Origin: Seongchinamella unica
GTDB taxonomy: Bacteria > Pseudomonadota > Gammaproteobacteria > Pseudomonadales > Halieaceae
Direction of reading: 5' to 3'
Length of the DNA: 64,000 bases
Assembly: GCF_004354085.1 (NCBI RefSeq)
Contig: NZ_SMSE01000002.1
Span: 372,001-436,000, forward strand
The position numbers and the translations under genes were made by a program. Under the pieces are notes generated by a model. That model did not search any database. It was given only the letters and a program-made list of their open reading frames with translations, and was not told the DNA's origin. Numbering within the stretch: the first letter of the stretch is position 1; the number at the start of each line of letters is the position of its first letter. Below are positions 26,277 through 36,200 of the stretch, piece by piece.

Positions 26277-27574
26277 TGAAGCGCCGAAACCTCATCCTGG
26301 GTGCACTGGGGCTGGCGGGAGCAGGGTGGCTGTTGCGTCCCGCTGACAAAGGCGCCAGTCACAGCGAATATTTCCGTTCAATCAGTGGCGCCCTGAGCCA
26401 GTCATCCCGGGCCAGGCCAACGCTGGTGATCGACCGCGCAGCGATGCGGCAGAATGTCCGGACGCTGCAGGGGCATCTCGCCGATCGTTTTGCCTATCGT
26501 ATCGTCGCCAAGTCACTACCCTCCCTGCCGCTGTTGCAGGAGGTCATGACCCTCAGCGGGAGCCAGCGGCTGATGTTGTTCAACCAGCCCTTCATCAACC
26601 AGGTGGCATCAGCCTTCCCGCAAGCCGACGTGTTGCTCGGCAAGCCATTGCCAGTGGCTGCCGCAGGTAATTTCTACAGGACTCACCAGCGCACGGGTGG
26701 CTTTGATCCACAACAGCAGCTTCACTGGTTACTGGATTCGCCGCAGCGTGCACAGCAGTATGAAGCGCTGGCGGCAGAGCTGGGCGAAACGCTGTCCGTT
26801 TGTATCGAGATCGACGTGGGCCTGCACCGCGGAGGAGTGTCTGACGATGCCGATATGCTGGCAATACTTGACCGCATCCGGCGCTCCCCGCAACTGAATT
26901 TCAAGGGCCTGATGGGCTACGAGCCCCATGTGGCGAAGGTACCGGGCTACGGCGCATTGCATGGCCTGGCGCCGATGGATGCGGCCGTTCGCAAGGTCCG
27001 TGATTCAGCCATGGAGCGCTATCGTCATTACCTGGCACTCGCGCGTCAGTCGCTGGGCGATGACTGGCCGGATAATCCGGTACTCAATGCCGGCGGCAGT
27101 CCCACCTACCAGCTATACGACAGCGGCGAGTTTCCCTTCAACGAACTGTCAGCCGGTTCATGCCTGGTGAAACCCTCCGACTTTGATTTGCCCACCCTGG
27201 CCGATCATACCAGCGCCAGCTATATTGCCGCGCCAGTGCTCAAGGCGATGGATCATACCCGCTTGCCGATCGTGGACCTGGGCAGATTGCAGTCTTTATG
27301 GGACCCCAACAGGGAGCGGGCTTTCTTTACCGATGGCGGTTACTGGAAGGCCCGTCCGGTCTCGCCCCCGGGGCTGAGCCCCAATGCCATCTATGGCCGC
27401 TCCACCAACCAGGAAATGCTGAACGGGTCAGCCAGCGTCAATCTTGCGGTCGATGACTGGGTTTTCCTGCGACCGACCCAGAGTGAATTCGTGTTCCTGC
27501 AGTTCGGCGATATCGCGGTATTCGAGCAGGGCCGGATTGTCGAGCGTTGGCCGGTGTTCAGCGTGCAGGCCTGA
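26276..27574 (+). CDS. PLP-dependent enzyme of alanine-racemase-like fold (DSD1 / D-threonine aldolase type), Tat-type N-terminus
   Basis: Seen: 432 residues. N-terminus MKRRNLILGALGLAGAGWLL is a twin-arginine plus hydrophobic stretch without an obvious cleavage site, so it may stay anchored. The following domain has PTLVIDRAAMRQNVRTL, the PLP lysine in YRIVAKSLPSLPLL, VCIEIDVGLHRGGV and NAGGSPTYQLYD, typical of fold-III PLP enzymes of the D-amino acid aldolase/dehydratase group. Start overlaps the oxidoreductase stop. A periplasmic PLP enzyme is uncommon. D-serine/D-threonine-type substrates are suggested by family only. Confidence 0.78.
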   Translation: MKRRNLILGALGLAGAGWLLRPADKGASHSEYFRSISGALSQSSRARPTLVIDRAAMRQNVRTLQGHLADRFAYRIVAKSLPSLPLLQEVMTLSGSQRLMLFNQPFINQVASAFPQADVLLGKPLPVAAAGNFYRTHQRTGGFDPQQQLHWLLDSPQRAQQYEALAAELGETLSVCIEIDVGLHRGGVSDDADMLAILDRIRRSPQLNFKGLMGYEPHVAKVPGYGALHGLAPMDAAVRKVRDSAMERYRHYLALARQSLGDDWPDNPVLNAGGSPTYQLYDSGEFPFNELSAGSCLVKPSDFDLPTLADHTSASYIAAPVLKAMDHTRLPIVDLGRLQSLWDPNRERAFFTDGGYWKARPVSPPGLSPNAIYGRSTNQEMLNGSASVNLAVDDWVFLRPTQSEFVFLQFGDIAVFEQGRIVERWPVFSVQA

Positions 27575-27576
27575 AG

Positions 27577-28176
27577 GTGAACCTGCTGATCCCCGCTCGG
27601 GAGTGTGAAGCCGAGCTGGTTGTCAAAAAGAGCCGCTTCATTGCCCGCCTGGTTCCTGTGCAGGATCGCGGCCAGGTCAACGCCGCAGTTGCCCGCGCCA
27701 GGCTGGACTATCCCGATGCCCGGCATCACTGCTGGGCGTACCTGCTGGGCAGGCCGGCGGACGCCACGGGTGCAGGCATGAGTGACGATGGAGAGCCGGC
27801 AGGAACCGCGGGCAAGCCCATCCTTAACGTGCTGCAACACGGTGAACTGGGTAATGTGCTGGTGATCGTTGTGCGCTACTTCGGTGGTATAAAACTGGGT
27901 GCTGCAGGCCTGGTGCGGGCCTACGCAAACGCCACCCGGCAGGTACTGGATATCACCCCCGCACAGCGGCTGACCCATTGGCACTGCTACCTGCTGTGCG
28001 GTGACTTCAGCCTGGAACAGCCGCTGCGCCATCTGCTGTCGGGGCTCCAGGGCAAGCTCAGCCAGATTGATTACGGTGTTGGTATTGAGGTGCAGCTGCA
28101 GCTGGCGGCAGACGATGTCATCCCGGTGCGGAACTTTTGTGCGGCTCATGGCGCTGAACTGAAGGCGGTGGACTGA
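27577..28176 (+). CDS. YigZ/IMPACT family protein (UPF0029)
   Basis: Seen: 199 residues from GTG 27577, three bases after the preceding stop; a TTG at 27547 inside the previous gene is an alternative. Family blocks: ELVVKKSRFIARLVPV, DARHHCWAYLLG, SDDGEPAGTAGKPIL and IVVRYFGGIKLGAAGLVRAY. C-terminal part is a ferredoxin-like UPF0029 domain. In E. coli YigZ has an uncertain, perhaps ribosome- or translation-related role. It is last in the cytochrome/FAD/PLP run, though probably unrelated in function. Confidence 0.88.
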   Translation: MNLLIPARECEAELVVKKSRFIARLVPVQDRGQVNAAVARARLDYPDARHHCWAYLLGRPADATGAGMSDDGEPAGTAGKPILNVLQHGELGNVLVIVVRYFGGIKLGAAGLVRAYANATRQVLDITPAQRLTHWHCYLLCGDFSLEQPLRHLLSGLQGKLSQIDYGVGIEVQLQLAADDVIPVRNFCAAHGAELKAVD

Positions 28177-28268
28177 CCCGGTCGCAGCCATGCCAGCGGC
28201 TGGCACAAGTGGTATATTAGGCGCCTTTTTCAGCGGGTAAACCCGCAGTAGCAGACGGAAGTGTCCTG

Positions 28269-29333
28269 ATGACAGCTAGTACCGACGATCTACGGATCCA
28301 GAAAACCAATGAACTGATCTCCCCCGAGCAACTGATCGGGGAGATCGGTGTCAGTGACAAGGCCGCCGCCATCGTCACCGGCGCCCGCCGCGGTATCCAC
28401 AATATTTTAAGCGGAGAAGATGACCGCCTGGTGGCCGTGGTGGGCCCCTGCTCCATACATGACCCCGACGCGGCGCGCGAATATGCGGCCAAACTGAAAT
28501 CCGCCGCTGATGCCCTGGCCGGCGACATTCTGGTGATCATGCGTGTGTACTTTGAAAAACCGCGGACCACAGTGGGCTGGAAGGGGTTGATCAATGATCC
28601 GGACCTGAATAACACGTTCCAGATCAACAAGGGCCTGCACCTGGCCCGGCAACTACTGGCGGATCTGGCGGAGATGGGCCTGCCTACCGGCACTGAATAC
28701 CTGGACCTGATCAGCCCCCAGTACTATGCCGACCTGATTTCATGGGGCGCCATTGGCGCCCGCACCACCGAGAGCCAGACTCACCGGGAACTTGCCTCGG
28801 GCCTGTCCTGTCCGGTGGGTTTCAAGAACGCCACTGACGGCGATATCCAGGTGGCGATAGACGCAATCAAGTCTGCTTCTCAGCCCCACAACTTCCTGTC
28901 CGTCACCAAGCAGGGGCACTCGGCGATTTTCCAGACCGCCGGCAACGAGGATTGTCACATTATTCTTCGCGGCGGCAAGCATCCCAATTACGATATGTTC
29001 TCGGTGGATGACGCCAGTGCCATGCTGGGCAAGGGCGGGCTGCCGGCGCGCATCATGATCGATGCCTCCCACGCTAACAGCCGCAAGATTCCCGCGCGGC
29101 AGATTGACGTGGCAGCCGATATCGCTACCCAGGTCGCCAGGGGCAGCAACAGTATCTTTGGCATTATGCTGGAGAGCAACCTGGTGGAAGGGCGCCAGGA
29201 CGTGGTGCCCGGCCAGTCCCTGACCTATGGGCAGAGCATTACCGACCCCTGCATTAACTGGGATGCTACCGAACCGCTGTTGCAGGAACTGGCGGCGGCG
29301 GTCCGCCAGCGCCGGGGCCAGCGGCGCGGGTAG
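28269..29333 (+). CDS. aroG: 3-deoxy-7-phosphoheptulonate synthase (DAHP synthase, AroG type)
   Basis: First enzyme of aromatic amino acid synthesis: condenses phosphoenolpyruvate and erythrose 4-phosphate. Seen: 354 residues of class I-alpha DAHP synthase: VVGPCSIHDPDAA, MRVYFEKPRTTVGWKG, GTEYLDLISPQYYADLISWGAIGARTTESQ, PVGFKNATDG, HIILRGGKHPNYD and DASHANSRK metal/phosphate ligands. Preceded by a 90-bp gap that contains possible promoter sequence. Which of the three feedback-sensitive isozymes it matches cannot be told here; AroG/AroF/AroH are all possible. Stands alone as a single gene. Confidence 0.94.
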   Translation: MTASTDDLRIQKTNELISPEQLIGEIGVSDKAAAIVTGARRGIHNILSGEDDRLVAVVGPCSIHDPDAAREYAAKLKSAADALAGDILVIMRVYFEKPRTTVGWKGLINDPDLNNTFQINKGLHLARQLLADLAEMGLPTGTEYLDLISPQYYADLISWGAIGARTTESQTHRELASGLSCPVGFKNATDGDIQVAIDAIKSASQPHNFLSVTKQGHSAIFQTAGNEDCHIILRGGKHPNYDMFSVDDASAMLGKGGLPARIMIDASHANSRKIPARQIDVAADIATQVARGSNSIFGIMLESNLVEGRQDVVPGQSLTYGQSITDPCINWDATEPLLQELAAAVRQRRGQRRG

Positions 29334-29389
29334 ACCTCAATCGCCCGGGTTTTTGTCCGCACCTCATCGATGGCGTCACGGGTCCGCTG

Positions 29390-31729
29390 TCAGAAGTTGT
29401 AGCGTGCGGTGATGCCGATGGTACGCTCGGCCTGGATGTTGGACTGGGTGTAAGAACCTCCCGAGGCTTCCAGGTCGTACTGGTCGGGCCCCTGTTCATA
29501 GGTGACCTCATCGGAGTCGAACAGGTTCTTGGCCCACAGTGACAGGTCCCAGGTAGAGTCGCTGCTGCGCAGCCCGGTATACAGGTTGAGCACCTGGTTG
29601 GATTCAAAGCTGCCACGGGTAATGCCGATCCCGGCGGAGGCATCGGTGTTGTCACGGTCATCGGTGAACTTGTAGAGACCGCGTATATACCACTCGGTGG
29701 CTGTAAAGGGCATCACGAACTCGGTGTTCAGGCTGACAGTGAGTTCGGGTTCACCGCCCAGATTCTCGCCGCCGATGTCACAGAAACCCAGGATTTCACC
29801 GGACTCGCGGTCGTTGCAGGGCGCCTCGGCACCGTCATCCCACTCGCCCTTGGTGTAGGAAAATGCGCCGCCGGCAACCCAGTTTTCACTGATCAGGAAC
29901 TGGCCTTCCAGTTCCACGCCCCAGATGCTGGCGTCGCCGTTGTGAATAAGACCACCGGAAATGTCCTCGGGCTCACCGAGGTCGTTGAGTACCTGGACGC
30001 CGCGCACAAAGCCGAAGTAACCGTCGAACTGCTGGTAATAGACGGCGCCGTTGAGCGTTCCCCTGCCGTCCAGATAGCGGCCCTTGAAGCCGATTTCCAC
30101 CGAGTCACTGGTCTCCTCGTCGTGGACCAGGTCGGCCTCGCCATTGGGCAGGAACTGCACTGACGGGGTCGGGTTGATCGAGATGCCCGAGGGCCTGTAG
30201 CCGCGGTTGTAGGCGGCATACACTGTAGTGGCGTCGCTCCATTCGTACCTCAGGGTCAGCGATCCGGTCACTGCGTCTTCTTCTGTACTCTGGAAGTCGT
30301 CGCTGACGCCCTCAATCGGGAAGGACGCCTCCAACTGTTCCTCGATAATGGGCACGAGGAACTCGGGGTAGAACGCAGGTACATAGTTGAGGCCACCGTA
30401 GAATACGTCCGCACGACGGAAGGAATCGTAGTCGGTATAACGCAGTCCGACTTCCAGGCTGGTGGCATCGGTGAGATAGAAGGTGTTGTGGGTGAACAGC
30501 GCCCACTCTTTGCGGTCTACGGGAATTGCGCCGAAAGACGAAAAGGAGATGCCGGACACGTCACCGGTGATCGGATTCGGCCCGTTGGCGACTGAGCGAT
30601 GGGAAACGAATTCGGTGCGGGTTTCCTGGTCGAGGTAGAAGACACCCACCATCCAGTCCCAGAAGTCGTTATCCAGCGACGACAGCCGGAATTCCTGGGA
30701 GAAGGTGTTCACATCTGTCAATGCTGTCTGGTTGGTCAGGCTCTGTGGGTCAGTAACATAGTTCGCCCGGTCATTCTGGGTGCCAGAGAATTTTTTGCTA
30801 TCGGTCCAGCCGGTGATGGACACCAGGTCCAGTTCGCCCAGTGACCAGTCGAACTTCAGGTTGTAGAGGTCGTAATCCAACTCGCCGAAATCGTTGGTTT
30901 TGCCCAGGGCAATCTTGTCCTCGGCGTCCAGCGTGGGCCGTATACCCAGCGAATCAGAGCCGCTCATACCCTTGGGGTCTTCGATATCACGGTCAAAGTA
31001 CTGGTACACGAGGGAGGAACTCAGGTTGTCGGTGATCTGCCATTTGCCACTGATGCGTGCCGATTTTGCCTCTGATTCCGGGTCGTCCAGGCCAGTGGTA
31101 ATGTTCTCCACATCATTGGAGTTGTTCTGGTCATAAACCGCCGCGATACGTACGCCCAACACATCCTCGATAATGGGACCACCCCAGGCGACCTGGGTGT
31201 TGATGCCATCGTTGTCACCGAAGGTGGCCTCAACGTAACCGTCGCTGACGCTGGTATCTGCGCCCCGGGTAATGAGGTTGATGGCCCCCCCCGGGGATGT
31301 CCGTCCCTGCAGGGTGCCCTGGGGGCCGCGCAGGACTTCCACCCGCTCCATGTCGTACAACTGGGAAAAGGCGACGTCTGTTCGGATCACCTGGTCGTTC
31401 CAGAACACGCTGACCACACCGCTCGCACCGGCCTCCGGGTCCAGGCTGATGCCGCGCATGGCAATCGTGCTGTTTCTCGCGTTCGGGGAAATAAGGCTGA
31501 GGCCCGCGGTTTGCTGTTCGATATCACCGAATGCCAGGGCATTGAACTTTTCCAGTGATTCGCCGGTCACGACGTTTACCGTGCCGGAAATCTCCTGGAT
31601 TGTTGTCGCCCGTTTGGTGGCGGTTACGATCACTTCCTCGAGCGCCAGGTTCTGGGCCAACAGCGGTGTGGTTGTGGCGGCCAGCGCGCTGGCGAGGACG
31701 GTTCTTTTCACGGAATGGGAATTGTGCAT
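29390..31729 (-). CDS. TonB-dependent outer-membrane receptor
   Basis: Seen: 779 residues from ATG 31729 (ATG 31732 is adjacent; AGAGG precedes both). Signal peptide MHNSHSVKRTVLASALAATTTPLLA, then ALEEVIVTATKRATTIQEI (TonB box and plug start), VLRGPQGTLQGRTSPGGAINLITRG, and a barrel ending ERTIGITARYNF with terminal Phe. It is only distantly like the receptor at 14-16 kb and belongs to the same broad group found in many marine Gammaproteobacteria and sphingomonads that import lipids, steroids or glycans. Tail-to-tail with the DAHP synthase gene. Ligand unknown. Confidence 0.93.
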   Translation of the reverse strand: MHNSHSVKRTVLASALAATTTPLLAQNLALEEVIVTATKRATTIQEISGTVNVVTGESLEKFNALAFGDIEQQTAGLSLISPNARNSTIAMRGISLDPEAGASGVVSVFWNDQVIRTDVAFSQLYDMERVEVLRGPQGTLQGRTSPGGAINLITRGADTSVSDGYVEATFGDNDGINTQVAWGGPIIEDVLGVRIAAVYDQNNSNDVENITTGLDDPESEAKSARISGKWQITDNLSSSLVYQYFDRDIEDPKGMSGSDSLGIRPTLDAEDKIALGKTNDFGELDYDLYNLKFDWSLGELDLVSITGWTDSKKFSGTQNDRANYVTDPQSLTNQTALTDVNTFSQEFRLSSLDNDFWDWMVGVFYLDQETRTEFVSHRSVANGPNPITGDVSGISFSSFGAIPVDRKEWALFTHNTFYLTDATSLEVGLRYTDYDSFRRADVFYGGLNYVPAFYPEFLVPIIEEQLEASFPIEGVSDDFQSTEEDAVTGSLTLRYEWSDATTVYAAYNRGYRPSGISINPTPSVQFLPNGEADLVHDEETSDSVEIGFKGRYLDGRGTLNGAVYYQQFDGYFGFVRGVQVLNDLGEPEDISGGLIHNGDASIWGVELEGQFLISENWVAGGAFSYTKGEWDDGAEAPCNDRESGEILGFCDIGGENLGGEPELTVSLNTEFVMPFTATEWYIRGLYKFTDDRDNTDASAGIGITRGSFESNQVLNLYTGLRSSDSTWDLSLWAKNLFDSDEVTYEQGPDQYDLEASGGSYTQSNIQAERTIGITARYNF

Positions 31730-31799
31730 CATTACCTCTGCGGAGTGTTGAAGCCGGTGGCTGACCGACAACACGATTAATTATTCTATGTTGGAGTGA

Positions 31800-31824
31800 C
31801 AGCTTGCCCGAAACGATCAAGCTG
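31800..31824. promoter_or_regulatory. Inverted repeat CAGCTTG-N11-CAAGCTG upstream of TonB receptor
   Basis: Perfect 7-bp arms with 18-bp centre spacing, about 75-95 bp before the receptor start on the reverse strand. A likely dimer operator; regulator not identified. Confidence 0.45.
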
Positions 31825-31990
31825 TTGCAAGTATCTATATACCGGTTCAATCTTTTTGCTTCGACAGTGCTAAGGATTCAATAAAATAACTGCTTTGAAC
31901 ATGGTCCCACCATATCCGGGGCGCGGGGTTCAGATGTTTGTACCCGACTGGCGGGGATGCATGCGGATATCTGGGCTGGCGGGCGGAGGC

Positions 31991-32035
31991 CACGGTGACA
32001 CAACTGTCGTGCTCCCGAATGCAGTCGTCACCGTG
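31991..32035. repeat. Long imperfect hairpin
   Basis: CACGGTGAC (31991-31999) pairs with GTCACCGTG (32027-32035), and inside it ACTG (32003-32006) pairs with CAGT (32022-32025). Together about 13 bp of stem. Strand and role unknown; may be part of an RNA or a protein site. Confidence 0.4.
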
Positions 32036-32065
32036 CTGGCATAAATGTCAGTGCCGTCAGTGGAA

Positions 32066-32099
32066 AGCAATCGAAATTGCTCCCGGCGGGCCGGGTTTT
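32066..32099. terminator. Possible terminator downstream of DUF481 gene
   Basis: Two small stems: AGCAAT-CGAA-ATTGCT (32066-32081) and CCCGG-CGGG-CCGGG (32082-32095), the latter followed on the plus strand by TTTT. It sits just past the reverse-strand DUF481 stop. The T-run favours plus-strand termination; the first stem followed by TTTCC on the minus strand could serve the DUF481 transcript. Confidence 0.4.
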
Positions 32100-32103
32100 C
32101 AGC

Positions 32104-33159
32104 TTACAGTTTCCAGCCTACACCGGTGGTAATCGAATAGTCGGTGCTGGAGCCACCACTGCCGGTTTCGTTGTCGGTGGTGACCCAGGCGGACACATCC
32201 CAGAACAAGTCCTTGATCAGTTCCCAGCGGATGCGCAAGTTGCCGTCGGTGCGTATCCGGCCGGTATCCGTGAGACTGGGATACACGTTGAAAGTGAGGT
32301 CGATATCCAGTTCCGGCGTGTTGAATTTCCAGGTGTTGAAAGTGCTGGACAGGTAAAGTTCCACATCCTGGTTGGTTTCCTGACCGGAAAAACTCTCGGA
32401 AATGGCCTGCAGTCCCAGGGCGCCGGTGAAGCGGGTTCTGTGGGTGTCCAGCCAGTACTTACCAAAGCCGGCGCCGACGCCAACCCGATGATTCAGCCCC
32501 AGTTCGTCATTGTCTTCATAGTTGGCAAAAATGGATTTGAACGAATCCGAGCGCTGTTTCCGCCACGACCAGCGTTCAATGTCATAACGGGAGCTGTCGC
32601 TGTCTCCGCTGTCGGAGGAGGTCAGGTCGGTGCGACCGTTGAGCGATGATACGGAGGTTTGATCCTCGTAACTGATTGCGGTGTTAAAAGACAAGCGCGC
32701 GATGGAGGTCGCCTTGGTGAAGGAAAAATTGGTGGAGAGATAGACGTCGAGGCGGTCGAGCAGCTTGTCTTCGATAGGTCGGATTTCAACCACCTGTAAC
32801 CACTCGATATCGTGTTTGCCAAACAGGTCCACCAACTCAATCTGTCCGGCTCTGGAACCGCTGCCGAAGGACCCATAGAGGCGCTCGCCACTGGTCAGGC
32901 GCAACTCGTAGTGGTATTCGCTGGCGACGCTGGCGATTTCCGGCCACTCGATACTGAGAGTTCCCATGGCGTCAGTCTTGAACTGAAGAATTCCGCCATC
33001 CATCTCGGCGATTTCCCCGGTAATTTTGTCGCCGTTGTAGAGGGTGACAACGTCCGTCTTGCGGCTTGCCCGGACGTCGTGGCTGAGAGTCACCAGCAGC
33101 AAAATAAGCAGAGTCAGCAGCCCGCGGGTCGGGATGGTTGGTGATCGGCGCATAGTCAT
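32104..33159 (-). CDS. DUF481 outer-membrane protein
   Basis: Seen: 351 residues with a signal peptide (TRGLLTLLILLLVTLSHDVRA). The N-terminal part has DVVTLYNGDKITGEIAEMDGGILQFKTDAMGTLSIEW, a small LSM-like repeat found in many DUF481 proteins, and the C-terminal part is the DUF481 barrel with alternating hydrophobic strands and terminal TTGVGWKL. Known family: YdiY-like salt-induced outer-membrane protein, function unclear. ATG at 33159 or 33153; no strong ribosome site. Divergent from the hybrid kinase gene with 120 bp between, so possibly a target of it. Confidence 0.87.
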   Translation of the reverse strand: MTMRRSPTIPTRGLLTLLILLLVTLSHDVRASRKTDVVTLYNGDKITGEIAEMDGGILQFKTDAMGTLSIEWPEIASVASEYHYELRLTSGERLYGSFGSGSRAGQIELVDLFGKHDIEWLQVVEIRPIEDKLLDRLDVYLSTNFSFTKATSIARLSFNTAISYEDQTSVSSLNGRTDLTSSDSGDSDSSRYDIERWSWRKQRSDSFKSIFANYEDNDELGLNHRVGVGAGFGKYWLDTHRTRFTGALGLQAISESFSGQETNQDVELYLSSTFNTWKFNTPELDIDLTFNVYPSLTDTGRIRTDGNLRIRWELIKDLFWDVSAWVTTDNETGSGGSSTDYSITTGVGWKL

Positions 33160-33279
33160 AGCCGCTTATTGTAGTGTAATTTCGGGTTGCCGCGACTCCG
33201 GACGCGGTAAGTCACTGCCGCCCACTGAGCGGAACAGTCATGTTATGCTCAGCGTAAACGATACCATACCGAAATCCAG

Positions 33280-36200
33280 ATGCTTACATCCTCCAATCTG
33301 CTGAGTCTGGCGCTGCTATACATCTGTATCCTGTTCGCCGTGGCCTGGTATGCTGATCGCCATGCCAGCGCCAGGGACGGCAGCGTTCACTGGCTTGCCA
33401 GTTCGCGATGGCGGGGGGTTGTATACGCCCTTTCCCTGGCGGTGTACTGCAGTTCCTGGACCTTCTACGGCGCCGTCGGCAGTGCCACCGAGTCCGCCTG
33501 GAGCCACACGCCCATTTACCTGGGTCCGATCCTGATGTTTGTCTTCGGCTGGCCGATTATCCGTCGTATGCTGGCGGTAGGTGCGCGGCATCGGGTGACT
33601 TCGGTTGCCGACTATATCGGCGCCCGCTATGGCAAGCGGCAATCCCTGGCGATCCTCGTCACCTTGGTGGCCACAGCGGCTGTGCTTCCGTATATCGCCC
33701 TGCAATTCAAGGCCCTGTCCCAGGCCTGGGCGATCGTTGGCGGTGGTTCCCCGGAAGTGGAAGCCATCGGCGGTGACACCTCACTGCTTGTCGCCATCAT
33801 TCTCGCGGTGTTCACCATCCTGTTTGGTACCCGGCGACTCGATGGCCGGGAGAGACACCGGGGTATGATGGCCGCGGTAGCGGTGGAATCGGTGGTCAAG
33901 CTGGCAGCATTTGTCGCAGTGGCGGTGCTGGCCATGGTTTACCTCAACGGACTGCCTGAGCAGGCTCAGGCCCAGCACGGCTCCCAGGCCCTGGGTGAAG
34001 TCTCCATATCCTCAGACTTTATCGCCCGTACCCTGATCAGCGCGCTGGCGATTTTGTGCCTGCCGCGGCAGTTCCACGTCATGGTTGTGGAGGCGCAGGG
34101 TACGACTGACACCCGGATAGCGCGCTGGTTGTTTCCCTGTTATCTGGCGTTGTTCATGCTGCTGGTTGTACCGATCAGTCTTGCCGGCGCCAATGTGTTC
34201 TCTGTATCCGAGTCCATATCGCCCGATGTCTATGTACAGCTATTGCCGATATCCCTGGACGCCCAGTGGGTGACCGTCGCTGCCTTCATCGGGGGAATTT
34301 CCGCAGCGACCGGCATGGTCATTGTGGCCACTGTCAGCCTGGCCATTATGATCACCAATGAAGTGGTCGCGCCGATAGTCATGCGCATCAACGCCAGGTC
34401 GCCCGCGGCGGTGCTGAAGCTGGGTGACAGTCTGCGCCGGATCAGGCAGTACGCCATTGTCGGGATATTATTCAGCGCCTGGTTGGTCACCCAGCAGATC
34501 ATGGAGATTCCCTGGCTGGCGCAAATTGGTTTTATCTCCTTCCTCGCCGCAGCCCAGCTGGCACCCGCAATGCTCGCCGGACTTTACTGGCGCAGGGCCC
34601 ACGGGGTGGGCGCTATTGCCGGCTTACTGCTCGGGTTGCTGCTGTGGTTTTACTGTGGGGTGCTGACCGCGGTACTGCCGGCAGATGCCGGGCTGCTGGT
34701 CTCTGGCCCACTGGGTATTGACTGGCTGCGTCCGCTGAACCTGTTTGGCCTGGAGGCGGAGAATCGGCTCGCCTACGCGACCGGCTGGAGCCTGTGCGCC
34801 AACTCGCTGGCGCTGGTGGGGTTGTCCCTGTTGCTTCGCCCGTCCCGTGCCGATGTGCGCCAGGCGAGGCTGTTTACCGAGGACCACACGGAATCATCAT
34901 GGGATGCAGACAAGGACTATGAGCTCAGCCTGATCCGGGTCAGCCAACTGCAGGCACTGTTGCCACCGTTCATGGAACGGGACGAGCTGGTGGCGATGTG
35001 GCAGCGCTTCGAGGACAGCTATCAGCAGCGGCTGCTTCCGGGAGACAGGGCACCGGTTTTCGTGGTTAACCAGGTGGAGTCCGTGCTCGCGCGGATTATC
35101 GGTGCCACATCGGCACACCAGGCGATGGAGCAGCTTGAGCGCAGTCAGCAGCTGGAATACAGTGACCTGGCCAGCATGGTGACCGACGCCAGTCGCCTGC
35201 ATACTTTCAACCGTGAACTATTGCAGACTACTGTCGAAAGCCTGTTACAGGGCGTTGCAGTGGTGGACAAGGAATTGCGCCTGGTGGCCTGGAACAAGCG
35301 CTACGAGGAAATGTTTGATTATCCGGAGCGTTTCCTCTACGTCGGTTGTCCTATCGAACGGGTGTATCGGTTCAATGCCGCGCGCGGCATTCTGGGCAGT
35401 GGTGATCGTAGCCAGGAGGAAGAGGTACAGCGTCGACTCAAATGGCTGCGGGAAGGTAACTCGCATCGGCTGGAGCGGGTGATGCCCAACGGCATGGTGA
35501 TCGATATCCACGGTAACCCGTTGAGTCAGGGAGGCTTTGTTACCACCTACATCGACATTACCGACTATCGCCATATGGTTACCCAGCTGGAGGAAACCAA
35601 GTTGGAGCTGGAGCAGAAAGTCGCTTCAGGTTCACAGACATTGAGTGATATCAATGCCAGGTTGCGAGAGGAAAATCGCGCTCGAGCGCGTATCGAGGCC
35701 AGCCTGCGTGAGGCTCACCAGAGCAAGACCCGCTTTATGTCCGCTACCAGCCACGATTTGCTGCAGCCGATCAATGCCGCCCGGCTGTTTACCGCGGCTC
35801 TCAAACCGCAGCTGGCAAACCAGGTTGATGATTCAACCCGGCATATTGTCGAGCAGATCGACAGTTCCCTGCTACGGGCGGAGCAGCTGATCGCCGAACT
35901 CCGGGAAATATCACGTCTGGATTCGGGCAAGCAGCTGCCGCGAAGAAGCCATTTTCCGGTGGCCGAAGTGCTTGATGCCATGGAGCGGGAGTTTGCGTCC
36001 ATGGCCAGCATGCGGGGTCTGCAACTGGATATTCAGCCGAGTTCACTGTGGCTTTATTCCGACCAGTCGCTGGTCACCCGCATGTTGCAGAACCTGTTGT
36101 CCAACGCAATCAAGTACACCTCCTCGGGCCGGATAGTGCTCGGTGTGCGACGCCGTGCCGACGGTGCCGAACTTCAGGTCTTCGATACGGGTCCTGGCAT

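Larger units (their letters stand above)
31733..32103. other. Intergenic region upstream of TonB receptor, with hairpins
   Basis: No convincing ORF in 371 bp. It holds an inverted repeat near the receptor (31800-31824), a larger hairpin (31991-32035) and a GC-rich stem with a T-run (32082-32099) next to the DUF481 stop. Part must be the receptor promoter. Confidence 0.6.

Noticed and set aside
29325-29357. Possible terminator after DAHP synthase (CCCGGGTTTTT)
   Set aside because: The T-run is clear, but the only pairing stem visible is four base pairs; not enough to call.
32077-32649. Plus-strand 190-codon ORF antisense to DUF481
   Set aside because: Gly/Val-rich shadow of a clear signal-peptide-bearing outer-membrane protein; no ribosome site.
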